Assembly: GCA_005879675.1 (NCBI GenBank)
Contig: VBJE01000024.1
Coordinates: 1 to 11,365, forward strand
Direction of reading: 5' to 3'
From: Chloroflexota bacterium
Lineage (GTDB): Bacteria; Chloroflexota; Dormibacteria; Dormibacterales; Dormibacteraceae
DNA length: 11,365 nucleotides
This document shows positions 6,143 to 11,365 of this stretch, one piece after another; position 1 is the stretch's first letter; each line of letters starts with the position of its first letter. The notes below the pieces were generated by a model. That model saw nothing but the letters and a program-made list of their open reading frames with translations. It was not told where the DNA came from and ran no database searches. Made by a program: the position numbers and the translations under genes.

Positions 6143-8101
6143 ATGGCGGTCCGAAAACCCCTTCCGGAGAGGTCCCGCAGGCCCCAGTCCCTGGGCGCGG
6201 ACGTGGCGTACACCGCCGAGCAGATCCAGGTCCTCGAGGGCCGGGAGCATGTTCGGCGGCGTCCGAGCATGTACATCGGCTCGACGAGCTCGACCGGCCT
6301 CCACCACCTGGTCAACGAGGTGGTCGACAACGCCGTCGATGAGGCCCTGGCCGGCTACGCCCGGCGGATCATCGTCACCCTGTTCGCCGACGGCAGCGTC
6401 CAGGTCGACGACGACGGCCGTGGGATCCCGGTCGACATCCACAAGAAGGAGGGCCTGTCCGCCCTCGAGCTGGTGATGACCCGCCTCAACGCGGGCGGCA
6501 AGTTCGGCGGCGGCGGGTACAAGGTCTCGTCCGGGCTCCACGGCGTCGGCGTCTCGGCGGTGAACTTCCTGAGCGAGCGCCTCGAGGTCTGGGTGCACCG
6601 GGGTGGCAAGGTCTATCACCAGGAGTACGCGCGAGGCGTGCCCAAGGGCGCCGTCAAACCGGTCGGCAAGACCGACCACACCGGCGCGATCGTCCGGTTC
6701 TGGCCGGATCCGCAGATCTTCCCTGACACGAAGTTCGACCGCGAGGTCATACAGCACCGCCTGCGCGAGATGGCTTACCTGAACAAGAAGCTCGAGATCG
6801 CGCTTGCCGACGAAGCCCAGGGCCTGACCACGACCTTCTACTTCGAAGGCGGCATCGTGGCGTTCGTGCGCGCCCTCAACCGCGACAAGCAGGTGGTCAA
6901 CGTGGCGCCGTTCTACGTCGAGCGCGAGATCGAGGGCACTCAGGCCGAGATCGCGCTCCAGTACAACGACACCTTCGTCGAGAACGTGATCGCATTCGCG
7001 AACACGATCCACACCGCCGAGGGCGGAAGCCATGTCACCGGTTTTCGCTCCGCGTTGACCAACGTGCTGAACCGCTACGCGCGCAAGGCGGGGATCCTGA
7101 AAGAGTCGGATCCCAACCTGACAGGTGAGGACGTCCGCGAAGGCCTCACCGCGGTGATCAGCGTCAAGGTGCTGGAGCCGCAGTTCGAAGGCCAGACCAA
7201 GGGCAAGCTGGGCAACGCCGAGGTCCAGGGCCACGTCTCGCTGGCCATCACCGAGGGGCTCACCCAGTACCTGGAGGAGAACCCGTCCGAGGGCCGGCGC
7301 ATCATCGAGAAGTCGCTGACCGCGGCCCGCGCGCGGGAGGCGGCGCGCAAGGCGCGCGACCTGGTCCAGCGCAAGAGCCTGCTCGAATCGAGCACGTTGC
7401 CGGGCAAGCTGGCCGACTGCTCGGAGCGCGACCCTGCCCTGTCCGAGCTGTACATCGTCGAAGGCGACTCAGCCGGCGGCACGGCCAAGGGTGGGCGTGA
7501 CCGCCGGACGCAGGCGATCCTTCCGCTGCGGGGCAAGATCCTCAACGTGGAGAAGGCGCGCCTCGACAAGGTGCTGACGTCAGACGAGATCCGCAACCTG
7601 ATCACGGCGATGGGCGCGGGCGTCGGCGACAACTTCAACATCGAGAAGATCCGCTATCACCGCATCGTCACCATGACCGACGCGGACGTCGACGGCAGCC
7701 ACATCCGCACCCTGCTCCTCACGTTCTTCTTCCGCTATTTCCCGGCGGTGATCGACAAGGGCTACCTCTACATGGCGCAGCCGCCGCTCTTCAAGGTGTC
7801 CAAAGGCACAGGCAAGAACATGAAGATCATGTGGTGCCAGTCCGAGGCGGATCGGGACACGGCGCTGCGGCAGCTCGGCAAGGGCGCGGAGGCCGCGCGG
7901 ATGAAGGGTCTCGGCGAGATGAACGCGGAAGAGCTGTGGGAGACGACGATGAACCCCGAGACGCGCGTCCTGCTCCAGGTCACCATCGACGATGTCGCCG
8001 CCGTCAACGAAACGTTCGAGAAGCTGATGGGTCCGGACGTCGAGCCCCGCAAGAAGTTCATCCAGGCGCACGCCAAGAGCGTCCGGAACCTCGACATCTG
8101 A
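6143..8101 (+). CDS. gyrB: DNA gyrase subunit B
   Basis: GyrB is the ATPase subunit of DNA gyrase, which introduces negative supercoils. The 652 residues are complete. The GHKL ATPase domain shows EVVDNAVDEA (59-68) with catalytic E59 and N63, DDGRGIPVD (90-98) and KFGGGGYKVSSGLHGVGVSA (120-139). The TOPRIM domain has EGDSAGG from E440 and TDADVDGSH with the metal-binding acids D513, D515 and D517. The C-terminus RNLDI is typical. PLRGKILNVEKAR favours GyrB over ParE. The first 22 residues are an Arg/Pro-rich lead not conserved in the family. It follows the gcv terminator with its own probable promoter, and plsX begins 12 bases after its stop. The shared unit with gyrA supports the gyrase assignment. 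Confidence 0.97.
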   Translation: MAVRKPLPERSRRPQSLGADVAYTAEQIQVLEGREHVRRRPSMYIGSTSSTGLHHLVNEVVDNAVDEALAGYARRIIVTLFADGSVQVDDDGRGIPVDIHKKEGLSALELVMTRLNAGGKFGGGGYKVSSGLHGVGVSAVNFLSERLEVWVHRGGKVYHQEYARGVPKGAVKPVGKTDHTGAIVRFWPDPQIFPDTKFDREVIQHRLREMAYLNKKLEIALADEAQGLTTTFYFEGGIVAFVRALNRDKQVVNVAPFYVEREIEGTQAEIALQYNDTFVENVIAFANTIHTAEGGSHVTGFRSALTNVLNRYARKAGILKESDPNLTGEDVREGLTAVISVKVLEPQFEGQTKGKLGNAEVQGHVSLAITEGLTQYLEENPSEGRRIIEKSLTAARAREAARKARDLVQRKSLLESSTLPGKLADCSERDPALSELYIVEGDSAGGTAKGGRDRRTQAILPLRGKILNVEKARLDKVLTSDEIRNLITAMGAGVGDNFNIEKIRYHRIVTMTDADVDGSHIRTLLLTFFFRYFPAVIDKGYLYMAQPPLFKVSKGTGKNMKIMWCQSEADRDTALRQLGKGAEAARMKGLGEMNAEELWETTMNPETRVLLQVTIDDVAAVNETFEKLMGPDVEPRKKFIQAHAKSVRNLDI

Positions 8102-8113
8102 GGTTAGTCCCAC

Positions 8114-9091
8114 ATGCGCATAGCGGTCGACGCCATGGGCGGCGACCACGCTCCGGAGGAGATCGTCAAAGGCGCCGCGCAGGCGGCCGAGGAGTACGGC
8201 GTCGACATCTCGCTCGTCGGCCTGCCGCACGCCGTGCATCCGTTGCTCGACAGCCACCCGCGACTGCAGCTGGTGCCCTGCACGCAGGTCATCGCCATGG
8301 ACGAGCACCCCGCCCAGGCCGTGCGCAACAAGCCCGACTCCTCGATCGCGGTCTGCGCGCGCATGTGCAAGGAAGGGCGCGCCGACGGGTGGACCTCGGC
8401 CGGCAACTCCGGGGCGGTGATGGCCGCGGCACTTCTCATCCAGGGGCGAATCAGGGGCATCGAGCGACCCGCCCTCGGCTCGATCGTGCCGACGCAGGAC
8501 GGTTTCGCGTATTTCCTCGACGTCGGCGCCAACGTCGACTCCAAACCCGAATACCTGGTCCAGTTCGCCGCGATGGGTGCGGTCTACGCGCGGGAGATGC
8601 TCGGGCGCCCCGAGCCGCGCGTCGCCTTGCTGAGCAACGGCGAGGAAGAGGGCAAGGGCGACGAGCTCGTCCGCGAGACCACGCGGAGGCTGAAAGGCTC
8701 GCTGCCGGGCTTCATCGGCAACGTCGAGCCCAAGGACGTGTATGGTGCGAAGGCGGACGTCGTGGTGGCCGACGGCTTCGTCGGCAACGTGGCCATCAAG
8801 ATGGCGGAGGCGACCGCGGACTTTCTCTTTCGATCGCTGCGCGACGAGATCCCGCGGACGCTGTCCGGCAAGGTGGGTGGAGCGCTGATCCGGCCGCGAG
8901 TGCGGAAGATCCGCGATCGCATCGACTGGCGCGAGTTCGGCGGGGCCCCGCTGTTGGGCATCGACGGAATCGCTGTGGTCGCGCACGGCCGGTCGGACGC
9001 GCGCGCGATGAAGAACGCCGTGCGGGTGACGCGAGACGCGGTCCGGAATGAGCTCGTCGCTAAGATTCGGGCGGAGGTGGGGAAGGCGTGA
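8114..9091 (+). CDS. plsX: phosphate acyltransferase PlsX
   Basis: PlsX makes acyl-phosphate from acyl-ACP, the first step of phospholipid synthesis in the PlsX/PlsY route; it is a peripheral membrane enzyme. The 325 residues match the family, with VDAMGGDHAPEEIVKGA (4-20) at the N-terminus, FLDVGANVDSKPEYL in the middle, then VVVADGFVGNVAIK, GGAPLLGIDG and a C-terminal AHGRSDARAMKNAV. The ATG at 8114 is preceded by TGAGG (8099-8103) that overlaps the gyrB stop. The end overlaps the fabF GTG by four bases. The usual fapR, fabD, fabG or acpP neighbours are absent between plsX and fabF. Confidence 0.96.
   Translation: MRIAVDAMGGDHAPEEIVKGAAQAAEEYGVDISLVGLPHAVHPLLDSHPRLQLVPCTQVIAMDEHPAQAVRNKPDSSIAVCARMCKEGRADGWTSAGNSGAVMAAALLIQGRIRGIERPALGSIVPTQDGFAYFLDVGANVDSKPEYLVQFAAMGAVYAREMLGRPEPRVALLSNGEEEGKGDELVRETTRRLKGSLPGFIGNVEPKDVYGAKADVVVADGFVGNVAIKMAEATADFLFRSLRDEIPRTLSGKVGGALIRPRVRKIRDRIDWREFGGAPLLGIDGIAVVAHGRSDARAMKNAVRVTRDAVRNELVAKIRAEVGKA
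9073..9080 (+). promoter_or_regulatory. ribosome binding site of fabF inside plsX
   Basis: GGAGGTGG lies seven bases before the GTG at 9088 and supports that start over any downstream one. It sits in the last codons of plsX. Confidence 0.6.
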
Positions 9092-10368
9092 ATTCGGTAA
9101 GTCCCAACCATCCGCGGCCTGCCGCCAAAAACGGCCGCACCCGCGTGGTTGTGACCGGGATGGGCACTGTCAACCCCCTGGGCAAGAATGTCGAGGAGTA
9201 CTGGCATGGCCTCATCGAAGGCCGCAGCGGCGCGAGCCCGATCGAGCGCTTCCCAAGCGACAGGCTTGCGACCAAGTTCGCGTGCCAGGTCAACACCTTC
9301 GACCCGCAGGATTATCTGGAGCGCAAAGCCGCCCAGCGGATGGCGCGCTTCTCGCAGATGGCCGTCGCCGCGTCGAAAATGGCGCTCGCGGATTCGGGGT
9401 TGGACCTCACGAAGGAGGACAGCTTCCGGGTCGGGGTCGCGATGGGGACGGGCATCGGCGCGTTCGACGACATGACGCAGGGCGCCGCCAGTTTTCTGTC
9501 CAAGGGCCGCCTGAACCCCATGTACGCACCGACGATCATCCCCAACATGGCCGGCGCGTCGGTCGCCATGCAGTTTCACCTGCGCGGGCCGAACACAACT
9601 GTCACCACGGCCTGCGCCGCCTCGACGCAGACCCTTGGTGATGCGTCGCGCATGATCCAGCACGGTGACGCCGACGTCATGCTCGCGGGCGGCACCGAGG
9701 CATCGCTCTGCGAGGTCGGCATCGCATCCTTCAACGCCATCCGGGCCCTCTCGACCCGCAACGACGCGCCCGAGAAGGCGAGCCGGCCGTTCGACCGGGA
9801 CCGGGATGGCTTCGTGCCCGGCGAAGGCGCTGGGACCCTGATCCTGGAGTCGCTGGAGCACGCCCAGAAGCGGGGGGCGCGGATCTACGGCGAGGTGCTC
9901 GGCTACGCGACCACCAACGACGCGTTCCACCAGGTCGCTCCGGACGAAACCGGCGAGGCGCCGGCGCGCGCCGTGACCCTGGCGATCAAGGACGCGGGGC
10001 TCGAGCCCGGCGACGTCGACTACGTCAACGCTCACGGGACTTCGACTCAGCTCAACGACGCCGGCGAGACCAAGGCACTGAAGATCGCGCTGGGCGAGCA
10101 CGCTCGTAAGGTGGCGATCAGCAGCACCAAGTCGATGATCGGGCACCTGCTCGGCGCGGCCGGGGCGGTGGAGGCGATCGCAACCTTGCTCACGATCAAC
10201 CGCGGCATCATCCACCCGACCATCAACTACGAAAACAACGACCCTGAATGCGACCTCGACTACGTGCCCAACCAGGCCCGGCGCCAGAACGTGAGGATCG
10301 CGATCTCCAACGGCTTTGGCTTCGGAGGGCACAACGCGGTCGTGGTCCTGGGCAAGTACGAGGAGTAG
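9088..10368 (+). CDS. fabF: beta-ketoacyl-ACP synthase II
   Basis: FabF extends fatty acyl chains by condensing acyl-ACP with malonyl-ACP. The 426 residues show VVVTGMGTVNPLGKN (20-34), the nucleophile C176 in TACAAST, H316 in VNAHGTSTQLND, and K348 and H353 in STKSMIGHLLGAAGAVE; together they form the Cys-His-His set of a condensing enzyme. The end has SNGFGFGGHNA, as expected. The first 17 residues are a polar, Pro/Asn-rich extension before the conserved core. The GTG start at 9088 overlaps the plsX stop (GTGA) and has a good ribosome binding site. The TAG stop lies four bases before gyrA. I saw no adjacent ACP gene or malonyl transferase. Confidence 0.96.
   Translation: MNSVSPNHPRPAAKNGRTRVVVTGMGTVNPLGKNVEEYWHGLIEGRSGASPIERFPSDRLATKFACQVNTFDPQDYLERKAAQRMARFSQMAVAASKMALADSGLDLTKEDSFRVGVAMGTGIGAFDDMTQGAASFLSKGRLNPMYAPTIIPNMAGASVAMQFHLRGPNTTVTTACAASTQTLGDASRMIQHGDADVMLAGGTEASLCEVGIASFNAIRALSTRNDAPEKASRPFDRDRDGFVPGEGAGTLILESLEHAQKRGARIYGEVLGYATTNDAFHQVAPDETGEAPARAVTLAIKDAGLEPGDVDYVNAHGTSTQLNDAGETKALKIALGEHARKVAISSTKSMIGHLLGAAGAVEAIATLLTINRGIIHPTINYENNDPECDLDYVPNQARRQNVRIAISNGFGFGGHNAVVVLGKYEE
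10360..10365 (+). promoter_or_regulatory. ribosome binding site of gyrA inside fabF
   Basis: GAGGAG, made of the last two sense codons of fabF, lies seven bases before TTG at 10373. It supports that TTG as the gyrA start; no ATG is available before the conserved region. Confidence 0.6.
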
Positions 10369-10372
10369 CGCA

Positions 10373-11365
10373 TTGGCTGACACGGTCCTGACCCGGAACC
10401 TCCAGGAGGAGATGCAGACCTCCTACATGGAGTACGCGATGTCCGTCATCGTCAGCCGCGCGCTGCCGGACGTGCGCGACGGGCTGAAACCGGTGCAGCG
10501 GCGAATCCTCTACACCATGAACCGCGCCGGCGCCACGGCGGGGACGAAGACGAAGAAATGCGCGGCGTTCGTAGGCGACGTCATGAAGCTGTATCACCCG
10601 CACGGCGACGCCGCCATCTACGACGCGCTGGTGCGCATGGCGCAGCCGTTCTCCCTGCGCTATCCGCTGATCGAGGGGCAGGGCAACTTCGGCAGCGTCG
10701 ACGGCGACCCGCCCGCGGCGATGCGGTACACCGAGGCGCGCCTCTCGGCGATCAGCGGGGAGCTCATGGCCGACATCGAGAAGCAGACGGTCGACATGGA
10801 GCCCAACTACGACAACTCAGAGGAGCAGCCGTCGGTGCTCCCGGCCCGCGTGCCCAACCTGCTGATCAACGGCGCGTCCGGCATCGCCGTCGGCATGACG
10901 ACGAACATCCCCCCGCACAACCTGCGCGAGGTTGCGGGCGCCATCAAGGACCTCGTCGACAACCCGGAGGCGACGGCGGAGGACCTCCTGAGCTTCGTCA
11001 AAGGCCCGGACTTTCCGACCGGCGGCCTGATCATGGGCACCGCCGGCATCAAGGCCGCTTACTCGACTGGCCACGGACGCATCGTCGTGCGCGCGCGACA
11101 TTCGCTCGAACAGGCGGCGAACGGCCGCGAGCGGATCATCGTCTACGAGCTCCCATATGCGGTCAACAAGGCGGCGCTTGTGGCCAAGATCGCCGAGCTG
11201 GTCTCGGAGCGAAAGCTCGAAGGTATCGCCGACCTCCGCGATGAGTCCGACCGCAACGGCATGCGCGTCGTGATCGAGCTGAAGCGCGAGGCGCAGGTGT
11301 TCAGCGTCCTGAACAATCTCTACAAGCACACCACCCTGCAGACGACGTTCGGCGTGATCATGCTC
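10373..11365 (+). CDS. gyrA: DNA gyrase subunit A, N-terminal part, runs off window
   Basis: GyrA is the DNA-cleaving subunit that pairs with GyrB. The visible 331 residues from the TTG at 10373 cover the winged-helix and part of the tower domain: SYMEYAMSVIVSRALPDVRD (17-36), GLKPVQRRIL (37-46), YHPHGDAAIYDALVRMAQPF (74-93), EGQGNFGSVDGDPPAAMRYT (101-120) with catalytic Y119, and GIAVGMTTNIPPHNLREV. The SVDGDPPAAMRYTEAR segment is gyrase-like rather than ParC-like. The site equal to E. coli S83 is A80, and D87 is kept as D84. Near the DNA-binding helix, KKCAAFVGDVMKLYHPHG departs from the commoner SARVVGDVIGKYHPHG pattern. The frame remains open at 11365, so the tower remainder and C-terminal beta-pinwheel are outside. 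Confidence 0.95.
   Translation, partial: MADTVLTRNLQEEMQTSYMEYAMSVIVSRALPDVRDGLKPVQRRILYTMNRAGATAGTKTKKCAAFVGDVMKLYHPHGDAAIYDALVRMAQPFSLRYPLIEGQGNFGSVDGDPPAAMRYTEARLSAISGELMADIEKQTVDMEPNYDNSEEQPSVLPARVPNLLINGASGIAVGMTTNIPPHNLREVAGAIKDLVDNPEATAEDLLSFVKGPDFPTGGLIMGTAGIKAAYSTGHGRIVVRARHSLEQAANGRERIIVYELPYAVNKAALVAKIAELVSERKLEGIADLRDESDRNGMRVVIELKREAQVFSVLNNLYKHTTLQTTFGVIML

Noticed and set aside
6143..8101. ParE (topoisomerase IV) instead of GyrB, and ParC for the gene at 10373
   Set aside because: PLRGKILNVEKAR in the B subunit and SVDGDPPAAMRYTEAR in the A subunit fit gyrase better; the C-terminal gyrase box of GyrA is outside the window, so slight doubt remains.
8584..10383. Very long minus-strand open frame opposite plsX and fabF (599 codons), with similar long frames at 7580-8986, 5942-7234 and 4695-5876
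   Set aside because: These are the antisense of well-conserved genes. High GC lowers stop frequency, and the translations are His/Arg/Val-rich with no recognisable family motif.
1..11365. tRNA, rRNA, CRISPR arrays, insertion sequences or attachment sites
   Set aside because: Nearly all sequence is accounted for by conserved genes; no repeat array, terminal inverted repeats, transposase motifs or cloverleaf-like segment was seen in the short gaps.

Overview
The window is GC-rich, tightly packed bacterial chromosome with almost every base coding. All ten genes resemble housekeeping or core-metabolic families, and I see no sign of horizontal transfer, phage, transposons or CRISPR. Split glycine decarboxylase subunits (gcvPA plus gcvPB), frequent GTG and TTG starts, stop/start overlaps and an Actinobacteria-like gyrase determinant point to a high-GC Terrabacteria-type organism, such as Chloroflexota, Dormibacterota or a relative. 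That placement is inference from gene style, not from a marker phylogeny.

Region 1 (1-1105) holds a leftward, incomplete membrane serine protease of the NfeD/1510-N family. A 97-bp divergent gap separates it from the next gene. Region 2 (1106-6005) is a rightward unit: a short sigma-70-like protein, then gcvT, gcvH, gcvPA and gcvPB. These encode the T, H and two-part P proteins of the glycine cleavage system; the L protein (dihydrolipoyl dehydrogenase) is not in the window. The unit ends in a clear intrinsic terminator at 6030-6053. Region 3 (6054-11365) starts with a probable promoter and a second tight unit: gyrB, plsX, fabF and the first part of gyrA. Two early lipid-synthesis genes therefore lie between the two DNA gyrase subunits, with gaps of 12, -4 and 4 bases.

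The most unusual items are these. (a) The 201-residue sigma-like protein keeps the core-binding part of region 2 but has lost the region 2.3 aromatic pair and all of region 4, and it sits directly against the gcv genes. (b) gcvT has no ATG, GTG or TTG where homology says the protein begins; a GTA stands where a GTG overlapping the upstream stop would fit. (c) The gyrase genes are interrupted by plsX-fabF. I do not see a clearly new defence or mobile system here; the sigma-like protein is the best candidate for undescribed biology.
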